Part shown: in pieces, positions 6,295-15,093 of the stretch
Layout of the letters: every line of letters begins with the position of its first letter
Numbering within the stretch: the stretch's first letter is position 1
From: a virus
IMG/VR virus record: IMGVR_UViG_3300037486_000239
Location: 1 to 43,929 of that record
Reading direction: 5' to 3' (one strand)
Length of the DNA stretch: 43,929 nucleotides
Translations under genes and position numbers: made by a program
The notes under the pieces: model-generated
Database searches by the model: none
Seen by the model: only the letters and a program-made list of their open reading frames with translations
What the model was told of the DNA's origin: nothing

Positions 6295-8487
6295 GATCAC
6301 GGCAGACACATTTACATTTCCACTGATAGCACATTTCACGGTGCCGCTTCCCCCATACTCGCTTAGGCTTATTGTCAGTGAGCTTTTTCCCCCGACCGTC
6401 ACCAGGCCCGATAGGTCGATAGCATCCAGCGAATCCCCAATATATAGGCCACCCGAGCCGGAAAATGGAGAGCCTGGTACATGCGAACCATTACAGAGCA
6501 CGGCCAACGTGAGTAGGGCAGGCGAGCCGGTGGATAGCTCATTTACGAGATAGTCCATCCCGGCATCTTCTTGGATTACCTGATCGGAATGCTGAGAAGA
6601 TCCGGCGCGAGTTTTTGCGGTATCGGTTCCTCCGGTGTGTGATTGATCCGCGGCAGCCGCGGTATTGTGGATCGGCACGGCATGCGTGTGTGATTCTGGA
6701 TTCATGTACTGAGTACTGCCACCCGGACCCCTTGTGATACTCAATTGTCCAGTACCGTTTTCTATGTAGCAATCGCCCCAGCAGTCCCCATAATCAGGAT
6801 CACACGACCCATAAAATTCGCCGACGCCATCAATATCTATTACGGAATCGGGTGCGCCCGTGTGCGTGTGACTGACTCCGGCGATTATTTCCCTCCCACC
6901 AGACGCAGCCGCCGTTTGTGCCGGAACGCTGTGCGCCGTCATTGCCTCCGAGCTTGTAGCCTTCCCACCATAGCCTGCATGTGATCCTACCGAGCTATGA
7001 GACGGCCCGCTCACGGTTGCCGATTTAACAGAGGACTTATACCAGTCTATCTTAATATTTAGCAGAACTTGGTATGGGAAGTTAGGATCTATTTCGCCGT
7101 TCTCCTCGGAATCCTTCAGCTCAAATTCTAGTTGCAACGGCGTAGAATTGTCTAAGTTCTGGCTGTCTATTGACCAGCTCCAGGCGTTCTTTGTGTGGCT
7201 GCCGTAGAAGCTGGATAGGACTTGCTGTACCTCATCCCCGGCCTTCAGAAGTTCTTGCAGGGTCCGCAATCTTTGGCCGACCTCCAGAGTCATAGCGCCG
7301 CTTTTCATGCCGATATGCTTGATGCGCTTATATACCGGCTGATGCCCCTTTCGGATTACGCCCACATAATTCCCGACCGCCTGACTCCAATCCTGATCTA
7401 TGCAGCGGATATTGTAGATCGTGGGATCCTGGCAGTCCGCAAAAACTTTTGTCGTGGCCTCCCTGAGCATTGTACCGAATAGCCCGCCCGCCTGGTAGAT
7501 GCCTTCCCGCCAGGTGCCAGGTGTGGTAAAGTCGATTGCAGCGGCGCACTGTTGAGTCAGGCCCGACCCCGCCCCCTGGCCTAATAGAGCCTGCAAATGC
7601 CCATAGCCGTCTATCTGATCTATCGAAATTTCGGCGTTCTTGTCCTCGATGTAGGTGGCCACCGGCTCCGACGCACTGCCCAGGCCGACGACCACCGAGC
7701 CATCCAGATAAGCATAGCCGTCCTTTTCGTACCTGACGGAATATTCCAGGCCACCCGCCAGGATAAGGCTCTTGATGGGGCTGGAAAGCTTGCTTGCGCC
7801 TACCTCATAGCAGACTGCGAAAGTGCTTGAGCCGGTTGAGATTGTGCCGAGCCTGAGCAGGGTATCCTTGAAATTCGGTGATATGATGAGATGCCCGTCG
7901 GGGCTCGCACTGTCAGAACACCAGATATAGAGATCTGTTGAGGATTGATACCAACTTGAGGCGACTACGGGGATGGCAGTTCTTTTCGTGAGCAGGGTAG
8001 TATCCTGGTAGATCTGAGTCAGAGTTCCGAACCGGGAAGATGTACCGGCCCCGACAATCTTGTAGACGCTGCCCGAATGCAATACCCATGAGCCGCGCGG
8101 GATCAGGCCGTTTGCCATTGCGAGCAATCCCACGACAGAGCCGCCCATTGAGCTGGCCAGCATGGAATTGATCGAGGTTCCAGCGGGATACCTGTAGAAC
8201 TGGCCGATCCGCTCATCCAGCAAGGCCTCGGCAGAATCGATTGTCAGTGTATCATATTCAGATTTGCTCTGATCCAGCTTTTTCACATGGCCCAATAAAA
8301 GGATCTTGCCCCGCCTGGTTGCCTTCGCGGTGCCTTGCGGATCGAGGCCTGATGCCTTTTCGATCTTGGCCGCGATCCGCCGGGGCTTGTCTAAGTATTC
8401 GTCGTAGGCTGGCGGCTCAGTTAGGACGGGCTTAACGGGTTGCCCGTCCGGGTTGGTTATCTCTATCTCGCTCATTGAGGTTGCCAC
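6283..8487 (-). CDS. Tail-tip / tail-associated receptor protein, His-rich (734 aa)
   Basis: It follows the distal-tail protein, where siphoviruses carry the tail-associated (Tal) protein. The first 450 residues are mixed alpha/beta with a long tail-hub-like region (VRYEKDGYAYLDGS through VYKRIKHIGMKSG). From about residue 480 it becomes Gly/Ser/Thr-rich with His motifs (HTHTG, SHTHAVPIH, QSHTGG), like HxH motifs that bind metal in tail-tip fibres. A Cys cluster (CDPDYGDCWGDC) sits between them. The C-terminus is strand-rich. Role: tail tip and receptor contact. The assignment rests on gene order and composition. It overlaps the upstream gene by 16 bp. Confidence 0.7.
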   Translation of the reverse strand: MATSMSEIEITNPDGQPVKPVLTEPPAYDEYLDKPRRIAAKIEKASGLDPQGTAKATRRGKILLLGHVKKLDQSKSEYDTLTIDSAEALLDERIGQFYRYPAGTSINSMLASSMGGSVVGLLAMANGLIPRGSWVLHSGSVYKIVGAGTSSRFGTLTQIYQDTTLLTKRTAIPVVASSWYQSSTDLYIWCSDSASPDGHLIISPNFKDTLLRLGTISTGSSTFAVCYEVGASKLSSPIKSLILAGGLEYSVRYEKDGYAYLDGSVVVGLGSASEPVATYIEDKNAEISIDQIDGYGHLQALLGQGAGSGLTQQCAAAIDFTTPGTWREGIYQAGGLFGTMLREATTKVFADCQDPTIYNIRCIDQDWSQAVGNYVGVIRKGHQPVYKRIKHIGMKSGAMTLEVGQRLRTLQELLKAGDEVQQVLSSFYGSHTKNAWSWSIDSQNLDNSTPLQLEFELKDSEENGEIDPNFPYQVLLNIKIDWYKSSVKSATVSGPSHSSVGSHAGYGGKATSSEAMTAHSVPAQTAAASGGREIIAGVSHTHTGAPDSVIDIDGVGEFYGSCDPDYGDCWGDCYIENGTGQLSITRGPGGSTQYMNPESHTHAVPIHNTAAAADQSHTGGTDTAKTRAGSSQHSDQVIQEDAGMDYLVNELSTGSPALLTLAVLCNGSHVPGSPFSGSGGLYIGDSLDAIDLSGLVTVGGKSSLTISLSEYGGSGTVKCAISGNVNVSAVISAF

Positions 8488-10229
8488 CTCGCCCTAAACG
8501 TGGTGCTGATCTTTGCCTTCGTACTGCCGCTGCCAGTGACTCGGATTACCCTGGTCTCGCCCGCCGGACAAGAGGGCATCTGGAGATATTGCGCCGAAAC
8601 ATCCCGCTCCATCTCAAAAGAAACGTCTTGGACGGTCATTGAGGAGCCAACCGGGGAATAGAAGCGCACGTAAACCGTGCTCCTTTTTTCGGTGCCGGTC
8701 AGGTAGTATGTGGTCTGCACGCCGCTGATAATTTCGGTTGCAGCGAGCGCTGTAGTCCACGTTATCCCATCAGTTGAGTATTGCACGATAGGCGAACCTG
8801 TGGCGGTGATCGTGGCCAGAAGCTTGATATCATCCTTCAGGGGGTAGCCCTGAAATTTGTAGTAGAACCACCCACCGGAGGGCACGGATACCTGACCGCC
8901 TGCCAGAGAGCAGAGGCTATGTACTGCGTCATACTGCCAATAATTATTGTTGCTGTATAGGTCGGTATAAGTATGCGTCAGGAAATACTTATGCCAGCCG
9001 TCCGGGGTTAGCTCTGCATACTCATTCGAGAGCAGCCCCGGCCCGAGGGCAAGGCTGGTTTCCTCTGTCGATCCGTCCACACATTTTACGAAAGGCAAAG
9101 TCAACTGGCCAGAGTTGTACTGCCCGCCGATCCTGAAAAGGAAAGGCGCAAGGGCGGTGCCAAAGTTATATTTGCTGGTGCCGTCCTGGGGCAACGAGCA
9201 GGCCCCCAGGTCTACTCCCTGGTCGAAAGCGTGATACATGCAGGGATCTTCCATCCAGCATGTGACCTTCTGCACCGGCCCCATTGCGGTCTTGACTTTT
9301 TCGGGCTCTGTGGCAATCTTCTTTATGAAATAGAATCTGTCAGATCTGCCTATGTGGAGCCGGTAGTCTTCCGCGTCGTTGTTGATGCTGGCCTGAAATG
9401 CTAAGCGCTCGGCGTCGGTCTGGAAGTAAACATGGAAGGTATATTCGCCTCCCTCCAGGCCCGTATCCTGCAAGGACACACGCCTCGCGCCCTCCAGTCG
9501 TTGCTTCTTGACGACGGTGCCAAATCCTTTAGGGTCCGGATCGGCGACTTTTCCGGAAAGGTCGATCAATGCTCCATCCGGCCCGAGCGCCCAGTAATGC
9601 CTATCCACCAGATAGGCGCTGCCCTGTAATGATGGTACAGTGGTCTGCACTATGAGTTGGGCATTTCCGGGAAGACTGCTCATGCTGATCCTTTCCCCGA
9701 GCAGGCCGTTTCCGGTCATCGCATCCATAGCGATCTGATAACATATATGAGCATTTCCGGTTAGGGATGTCATTAGATTTCTTTGGCTCAAGAGCCCGTT
9801 CCCGGTCAGAGATGCCATATAATATACTAATCGCAGTATGGCGTTTCCGGGCAAGCTCAGGTTGATCCGCTCAGAGAGAAGCCCGTTTCCTGGAAGGCTG
9901 CTCATGCTGATCCTCTCGGAGAGGAGAGCATTGCCGAGAAGGGCATCAGCGGTTATTTGGGCCATCAGGTTCGCGTTGCCGTGCAGAATTATGGCCGTGA
10001 AAATATCGGCATTTCCAGTCAGGGCGGCCATAGTGGTGCGTGCCGAGAGCAAGCCATTTCCCGGCAAGCTGCTCATGAGCGTCCGTTCGGAGAGAAGCCC
10101 ATTTCCGGTTATGGCGTCCATCAGAATGCGAGCTGTCAGTGTCGCGTTTCCGGTGAGGGCTAGCCACTCCGGCCAGCTCCTCATCCCGATCCTGGCCGGA
10201 TGCCCTATCATGGATTTGCCTATTATCAT
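8472..10229 (-). CDS. Distal tail (Dit-like) protein with repeated N-terminal extension (585 aa)
   Basis: Residues from about 205 on look like a siphovirus distal-tail family protein: a strand-rich domain with GGEYTFHVYFQTDAERLAF and later galectin-like strands, ending FRARWQP. It sits between the tape measure side of the operon and the tail-tip gene, as Dit does. The first 213 residues are unusual: 13 imperfect 13-15-residue repeats with consensus (T/P)GNGLLSERxxMSSL. The repeat may form an extended rod or solenoid displayed on the tail. The ATG at 10229 opens the reading frame and keeps all repeats. Confidence 0.7.
   Translation of the reverse strand: MIIGKSMIGHPARIGMRSWPEWLALTGNATLTARILMDAITGNGLLSERTLMSSLPGNGLLSARTTMAALTGNADIFTAIILHGNANLMAQITADALLGNALLSERISMSSLPGNGLLSERINLSLPGNAILRLVYYMASLTGNGLLSQRNLMTSLTGNAHICYQIAMDAMTGNGLLGERISMSSLPGNAQLIVQTTVPSLQGSAYLVDRHYWALGPDGALIDLSGKVADPDPKGFGTVVKKQRLEGARRVSLQDTGLEGGEYTFHVYFQTDAERLAFQASINNDAEDYRLHIGRSDRFYFIKKIATEPEKVKTAMGPVQKVTCWMEDPCMYHAFDQGVDLGACSLPQDGTSKYNFGTALAPFLFRIGGQYNSGQLTLPFVKCVDGSTEETSLALGPGLLSNEYAELTPDGWHKYFLTHTYTDLYSNNNYWQYDAVHSLCSLAGGQVSVPSGGWFYYKFQGYPLKDDIKLLATITATGSPIVQYSTDGITWTTALAATEIISGVQTTYYLTGTEKRSTVYVRFYSPVGSSMTVQDVSFEMERDVSAQYLQMPSCPAGETRVIRVTGSGSTKAKISTTFRARWQPQ
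9591..10154 (-). repeat. 13 diverged ~45-bp coding repeats in the Dit-like gene
   Basis: The translated units are about 15 residues, (T/P)GN(G/A)LLSER followed by a hydrophobic Met-Ser-Ser-Leu stretch. Copies 2, 3, 6, 7, 9 and 11 are closest to the consensus; the others keep only the GN pair and the hydrophobic pattern. Residues 26-213 of the protein are covered. Confidence 0.8.
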
Positions 10230-10253
10230 TTAATCACACCTAAAAAATATTCT

Positions 10254-10805
10254 TCAAGCTAGGTCGTATTGACCCACTATGGAATAGTTCGCCAAAGCGC
10301 CGTGCGTGGCCGTGATCGTCACCCGCATCTGGAAGAAAATATATTTCGTGACGCGCCCGACGCCAATAATGGACGCGACGCCTCCTGCCAAGGCAATCGC
10401 CTTTTTGTTGCCGCTCGTGTAGGTGGCCAAAAAGTCAGTCTTTGATGTCACCTGACTATGATTATCTACAATCTCCAGCCCGGTCTCGGATTCGGTGCCA
10501 GTGGCCTGTATGTATGTATCGGACTGCTCATCTCCGATATGCAGGATAACGCCAGTATATCCGCTCGGCACGCCGCCGCCGTAAATTTTGAAATTGGAAA
10601 GTACTTCAGACAAAGCCGTAGCATAGGCGTATATCGTCTCCCAAAAGCTGTAATTATACAGGGCCGACGGAATAGGGATACTGTAGTTAGTATCGTTTGT
10701 TGCCTCATCCTTTGTTTTATTTTTTAGATGAGTAATAGTTGTGCCTGTCGTTGGATCTGTGCCGGATGCTGCCCCGGTGCCACGCCGCCATTCAATTGTA
10801 GCCAT
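10254..10805 (-). CDS. Tail-module virion protein (183 aa)
   Basis: Starts MATIEWRRGTGAASGTDP with GAGGTCA 5 nt before the ATG. It is a strand-rich protein with Thr/Ser-rich N-terminus (TTGTTITHLKNKTKDEATND) and a jelly-roll-like body (FKIYGGGVPSGYTGVILHIG and YIFFQMRVTITATHG). Its position between the 145-aa tail protein and Dit suggests a tail completion or tail-hub protein. Family not recognised. Confidence 0.65.
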   Translation of the reverse strand: MATIEWRRGTGAASGTDPTTGTTITHLKNKTKDEATNDTNYSIPIPSALYNYSFWETIYAYATALSEVLSNFKIYGGGVPSGYTGVILHIGDEQSDTYIQATGTESETGLEIVDNHSQVTSKTDFLATYTSGNKKAIALAGGVASIIGVGRVTKYIFFQMRVTITATHGALANYSIVGQYDLA

Positions 10806-10806
10806 T

Positions 10807-11244
10807 TTATGACCTCACAAATGCATATTTATTTATGCCATTTTCCAAAGATGTGATGAAAGTGAAATTTGCAGAGCTTTCAAAATCGACCTCCCCCGTT
10901 AGGTCGAGCTTCGCCCGGAAGCCGTCCACTATCGGGAAGTCGTCTATATCGATTGCGGCGGCGTCCTTTGCCGTCCATTTGCCCCGCTCCAGGGCCAGGA
11001 TATATTCCACGCCAATAATCTGCCCGCCCATAATCTCATGAAAACGGTGCCTGAAGAAAAGCGTATATCCTGGAGGCTTCGCCGCTTCCAGGATCGCCTG
11101 AAATGCGGTCGGTGATAGCGGTTCAATCCTGAGTATATCGACCTCAGAAAATTTGGGGTCGGCGGTGGTGGCTAGATCTTCCTGAGAGATCCAGCCGCCA
11201 GGCGTCCGGCCTATCCAGTAGTGCGTGTCGTTTTCATGTAGCAT
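10807..11244 (-). CDS. Tail-module protein (145 aa)
   Basis: The start MLHENDTHYWIGRTPGG at 11244 is preferred over the ATG at 11289 because GAGGTAAT stands directly before it and the longer version overlaps the tape-measure gene. The protein is mixed alpha/beta (VDILRIEPLSPTAFQAILEA, IIGVEYILALERGKWT). It follows the tape measure and precedes the Dit-like gene, so a tail-tip role is likely. No family recognised. Confidence 0.65.
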   Translation of the reverse strand: MLHENDTHYWIGRTPGGWISQEDLATTADPKFSEVDILRIEPLSPTAFQAILEAAKPPGYTLFFRHRFHEIMGGQIIGVEYILALERGKWTAKDAAAIDIDDFPIVDGFRAKLDLTGEVDFESSANFTFITSLENGINKYAFVRS

Positions 11245-11260
11245 ATTACCTCTGAAAATA

Positions 11261-14200
11261 TTAAGCCAGTGCTTTTCTAATCGCTGCATCTACAGCGGCC
11301 TGAATCTCTCCAGCGTAGGCATCCACGGACACCTGCACCCGCATTACCGGATTGGCCTGGATAATGTAGGTCAGGAGCTTATTTACCTCGCCCATTGCTG
11401 CCGAAGTCTCGATCTGCAGGCTCATCTGTGGCTTGGCCTCGGCTATGGCAGTTTCAAACTTGAGCTTGGCCGCTTCTGCCGGGCTGGTGTCGGCGTCTAT
11501 CTTGATTTGCTTTGATGGTGCTTCGTATCGCTGGCCCAGGACCGCGCCGCCCATGCTCTCCATAGCGGCCTGCGTCTCGGCCACAGCGGCGATCTGCTGA
11601 GTCTTCCAGTCTATGTACTCCTGGCCGCCCTTGCCGATATAGGAGCCCTGGAAAAGGTCGTCTTGCGACTCTTGCCACTGCCCGAACTCGGACATGGCGC
11701 ACTCTGGACAGTCTCCGAGCGTCTTTTTCAGGTTGTCATAGCCGACCGTCTGATCTTTGACTTTTTTGGTGTTCTCTTCTGCCTTCTTGGTCATCTCATC
11801 GAGCAGCCCGAGATACTCATCTATCGATATCTCCTGGTTGCCAAACATGGCATTCAGCCGTTCGGCCCACGCCGGAAGATAATCGGCGTACTGCTCCAGA
11901 GGCTTGATCAAGTCCTCATAAACCTGATCCTGCGTGATCTGGCCGGAGTCAAAGGCGGCCTTGGCGTTCTCCATGCCGTTCTTGATGCCCGGAACTATCG
12001 TACCGTCAAAGAATTTGTTTATGTCTGTGGCTGCGTTCTGAACGGCGGCTGGGTCCGCGATCAGCTCAGCAAATGATTTTGTATCGAAGGTTCCCCATCC
12101 GCTTGCTATTTGGGTGCTGATCAGACTCCCCACGCCCGCCCAATCTTGTCTTTTGATCGCTTGGATCAGGGCATTAGATACATCCCCGCCAGCCGCTTCA
12201 AAGTCTTTCACGAGTTCTTGCAGCATATCGCGTTCTGCTGATTTCAGGATACCATCTTTCAGGGCAGATCCGGCTTTCTCTCCCAACTCTTCCAACCTGG
12301 TTTTTATCGCCGCTTCTTGATCTACAATCTCATCGAAGTCTATCCATTTACTTACGGCAGAAATTTTTCCAAGTCCCAAAGTTTCCGACCAACTACGATC
12401 AGAGAGAAGATCATTAGTCATCCTCAGTTGGGCGGATTGCCGGACTAACTCATCATTGGATTTCTGCCTCAGTTCGTAGGTCAGGGTTTCGTTTCTAGCA
12501 ATCGTGCGAAGGATGTACTCTTGCTCTCCGAGCCTTACGTTTTCTTCGGTGATTATTTCGGGAACGGCGGATGCCTGTGATGTCCACGTTCCATAATCGG
12601 TGTCAAAGGTCATGCCGGCTTCGTACCGTGACCCATTCTCGGCTATCCATTGCTTCTGTGCCTTCATCTGGTCTTCAAAAGCAGTTGACAGCCCCTCTGA
12701 GGCGGCGTCTTCAATGGTTTTGCTCACGCCGTCTTGTGCATTATCCGCCCCGGCCTCCATGCCCTCTTCGGTGCCTTCCTCGGTCGTCTCGGCGAGGGTT
12801 GTTTTGTAGTCGGCGGCATCGAAGCCGAGCAAGCCCTCCATGCCGCCCATGAGATCACCGGACAGGACTTGCCCAATCTCGCCCAGGGCTTCGCCAGAGG
12901 TGATGGAGTCATAGGCGTTGCTGACTCCTGCTCCGAAGTCCATTGCGGCCTGTACGCCGCCCGTCAGGGCATCCACGACATCAGTCAGGACCGGCAGAAA
13001 TACCGTGCCGAGCTTCTGGCCGGCAACATCCAGGGAGGCCCCGAGACGATCCATTGAGGCGTTGAAGGTATCCTGAGATTTGCCATAGGCTTCGGCCAGG
13101 CTCGCGCCATTCTTCCAGCCTTCATTAGCGGTATCAAGGGCCTTGCCAAATTTGTCGAACTTGCCGGTGGACTTGTCTAGATCGCCCATGAGCAGAGCTA
13201 TGGCTTTGGAGCCAGTGCTGCCGAAAGAGGCCAGCGCCTCGCCCTGCTCCTCAAGCGGCAGGGCCGCTATGGCCTCGGCTGCCTCTTGCATTACCTCCGG
13301 GGCATTAGTGCGAAGATCGAGCTGCAGTTGCTCGCTCGACTTGCCCAGGAGCCCGGAGATCGCCCCTTTGGCGTCCTTCGTGGCATACATCAAGGCGTCC
13401 TGGATGGCCTCGCCTGCCTGATCTCCGGCGAGCCCCAAGCTCTGCACGGTGGCCACCATCGCGGTCCATGCCGGGATAGTGTCGGCTGGAGGCTTGAGCA
13501 GGCCCATCACGGCGCCCAGGTGCTTCATACCCGTTAGGATTTCGGCCTCGCTGGTTGCCATCGAGTCGGCCAGATCGTTGACCGTGGACCCGGCCTTAGT
13601 GGCGAATTCCGTCCAAGACATCTCGGCAGGCTTGACCACGTTACCGATTTTGCCCATTGCCTCCGAAGCGGATTCGGCGCTCATGGAGAAGGCCGAGCCC
13701 ATCTGCATAGCTACTTCAGTGAATCCGGCCAGCTCTGCTGTAGGTATGCCGATAGATCCGGCAGTGGTGACGGCGCTTGCGATGCCTTCTGCCGTGGCTC
13801 CGGTCTCTGTCCGGATCTGCTGGAGGTCTGCAGAAAGCTGATCCAGGCCGGAGCCTTCGACGCCCGTCGTCTTGCTGACGCCTGCCATGAGGCTTTCCCA
13901 ATTGGCGGCGGTGTTGATCGAAGCCGCGCCGAGAGCCCCGAGCGCAGCCACGCCTGCGATGCTGGCCGTAGCCGCCAGCCCGAGCCCGCCGGTGACGCCG
14001 GATATGGCCGATCCGAGCGGGCCCATGCCAGAAGTGATACCCTGGATGGAGCCCTGCAGGCCAGAACCAAAGCCCTGCTTGAAACCGCTTTCTATTCCGG
14101 CCACTGATGTAGTAGCGTGGCTCCTGGCCTGGTTGAGCGCGCTCGTGAGCTGGGAGATATCCCCATCTATGATTGCGGTTATGCGTCCGGCGTCGGTCAT
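11261..14200 (-). CDS. Tail tape measure protein (979 aa)
   Basis: The longest ORF. The N-terminus (MTDAGRITAIIDGDISQLT) leads into a hydrophobic Gly/Ala-rich region at about 55-95, then a TP901-type tape-measure core beginning near NWESLMAGVSKTTGV, with repeated Ala/Gly/Ser helices (TTAGSIGIPTAELAGF, DLADSMATSEAEILTG). The second half is helical and coiled. Tape measures set tail length at roughly 0.15 nm per residue, so a tail of about 150 nm is expected. It follows the tail chaperone pair, the normal order. Start 14200 has GGAG 9 nt upstream. Confidence 0.9.
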   Translation of the reverse strand: MTDAGRITAIIDGDISQLTSALNQARSHATTSVAGIESGFKQGFGSGLQGSIQGITSGMGPLGSAISGVTGGLGLAATASIAGVAALGALGAASINTAANWESLMAGVSKTTGVEGSGLDQLSADLQQIRTETGATAEGIASAVTTAGSIGIPTAELAGFTEVAMQMGSAFSMSAESASEAMGKIGNVVKPAEMSWTEFATKAGSTVNDLADSMATSEAEILTGMKHLGAVMGLLKPPADTIPAWTAMVATVQSLGLAGDQAGEAIQDALMYATKDAKGAISGLLGKSSEQLQLDLRTNAPEVMQEAAEAIAALPLEEQGEALASFGSTGSKAIALLMGDLDKSTGKFDKFGKALDTANEGWKNGASLAEAYGKSQDTFNASMDRLGASLDVAGQKLGTVFLPVLTDVVDALTGGVQAAMDFGAGVSNAYDSITSGEALGEIGQVLSGDLMGGMEGLLGFDAADYKTTLAETTEEGTEEGMEAGADNAQDGVSKTIEDAASEGLSTAFEDQMKAQKQWIAENGSRYEAGMTFDTDYGTWTSQASAVPEIITEENVRLGEQEYILRTIARNETLTYELRQKSNDELVRQSAQLRMTNDLLSDRSWSETLGLGKISAVSKWIDFDEIVDQEAAIKTRLEELGEKAGSALKDGILKSAERDMLQELVKDFEAAGGDVSNALIQAIKRQDWAGVGSLISTQIASGWGTFDTKSFAELIADPAAVQNAATDINKFFDGTIVPGIKNGMENAKAAFDSGQITQDQVYEDLIKPLEQYADYLPAWAERLNAMFGNQEISIDEYLGLLDEMTKKAEENTKKVKDQTVGYDNLKKTLGDCPECAMSEFGQWQESQDDLFQGSYIGKGGQEYIDWKTQQIAAVAETQAAMESMGGAVLGQRYEAPSKQIKIDADTSPAEAAKLKFETAIAEAKPQMSLQIETSAAMGEVNKLLTYIIQANPVMRVQVSVDAYAGEIQAAVDAAIRKALA

Positions 14201-14240
14201 GTAGTAGCTCCGCTAAGTTATTATCACTATGAAAAAAAGT

Positions 14241-14474
14241 TTACTGCCAGCTTTCGTATCTGGATATGTATTCTTCGGATGTGTACTCTTTTTTGGGCGG
14301 CTCTTCGGAAGGAACGAAATAGAAGTCCCTGAAATCTCCAAGTTCTCCCTTCCAGGCCAGGGCAAAAGCCGCCCCGGCACAATAGCCGGAAAAGGCCGCG
14401 TTCTCTCGCGCTTCTGCCCGTTGCCTGGTCCGGTGCTCCAGGAAGGCCCGGAGTTCGTTTGCCGTCAGCCCCAT
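14241..14474 (-). CDS. Tail assembly chaperone, C-terminal extension (gpT-like)
   Basis: From the first in-frame ATG this ORF encodes 77 aa, but the coding signal begins upstream in the same frame: EETFWQSVYRIGYIELG and LPPSQLMGLTANELRAF lie before and across the ATG. The frame is -1 relative to the chaperone gene 14501-15043, whose last 15 codons overlap it. This is the layout of the gpG/gpGT pairs, in which a -1 ribosomal frameshift fuses the extension to the chaperone. I see no classical X XXY YYZ heptamer. The most likely slip region is the A-rich stretch at about 14536-14548. Confidence 0.65.
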   Translation of the reverse strand: MGLTANELRAFLEHRTRQRAEARENAAFSGYCAGAAFALAWKGELGDFRDFYFVPSEEPPKKEYTSEEYISRYESWQ

Positions 14475-14500
14475 GAGCTGGCTGGGCGGAAGGCCCAGTT

Positions 14501-15043
14501 CTATGTAGCCGATGCGGTAGACGGATTGCCAGAAAGTTTCTTCATCCTCTCGATCCTGGCCAGATCCTCGGCCAGCTCCAGCCGTGCAACTTCCATCTTG
14601 GCTTCCTGCTTCTCCCTGTTGATCCTGGTTGCCTCTTCGTTCCTGGCTATATTTTCCTGCCAGGTCACGATAGAAGAAGGGTCCGTGGCTACCAGATATG
14701 CTCTGTAGACTTCGTTTTGCAGGGTCTCAAGATTACCGCCGCGCTCTATGTAGCCCTCAATGGCCGCGCTGGCCTCGGACGGTTCGCCCTTCTTGCCCTC
14801 CAGGCCCGATAAGCCGGTTGCAGCGGCTACGGCAGCCTCCAGAACTTCGGCGATTCTCAGGAAGCCGCTGAGTATGTAGCCGGCGTGCATCGGCGATGTG
14901 GCTATAGACTGACCCTTCTCGTTCTTCAGGTCGAGCCGCTTCAGGATCTCCCTGCCGCGCTTCTCGAAATTCTTGATTGCGTTGAACGTCCACTTGATTT
15001 CTCTTGTCTCGTCCATGTCCAAAATCACTGCATTTTCGCTCAT
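14501..15043 (-). CDS. Tail assembly chaperone (gpG-like, 180 aa)
   Basis: Starts MSENAVILDMDETREIKWTF with GAGAGG 8 nt before the ATG. The N-terminal half, a DETREIKWTFNAIKNFEKRG pattern followed by helices, is typical of siphovirus tail chaperones that bind tail-tube and tape-measure proteins. The last part is a long helix (ATRINREKQEAKMEVARLE). It lies between the tail tube and the tape measure, as expected. The protein stops at 14501, but a -1 frameshift would extend it by about 80-100 residues. A TATA-like box (15066-15073) is 26 bp before the ATG. Confidence 0.75.
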   Translation of the reverse strand: MSENAVILDMDETREIKWTFNAIKNFEKRGREILKRLDLKNEKGQSIATSPMHAGYILSGFLRIAEVLEAAVAAATGLSGLEGKKGEPSEASAAIEGYIERGGNLETLQNEVYRAYLVATDPSSIVTWQENIARNEEATRINREKQEAKMEVARLELAEDLARIERMKKLSGNPSTASAT

Positions 15044-15065
15044 CTATTATTCCTCTCATTATGAA

Positions 15066-15073
15066 AATATATA
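15066..15073 (-). promoter_or_regulatory. Possible internal promoter before the tail chaperone
   Basis: TATATATT on the minus strand is centred 26 bp before the ATG of the chaperone gene, the same spacing as at the other leaderless candidates. The gene also has a ribosome binding site, so this may be chance or a secondary promoter. Confidence 0.3.
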
Positions 15074-15093
15074 ATTGCCGGAGGTTCGCCCGG

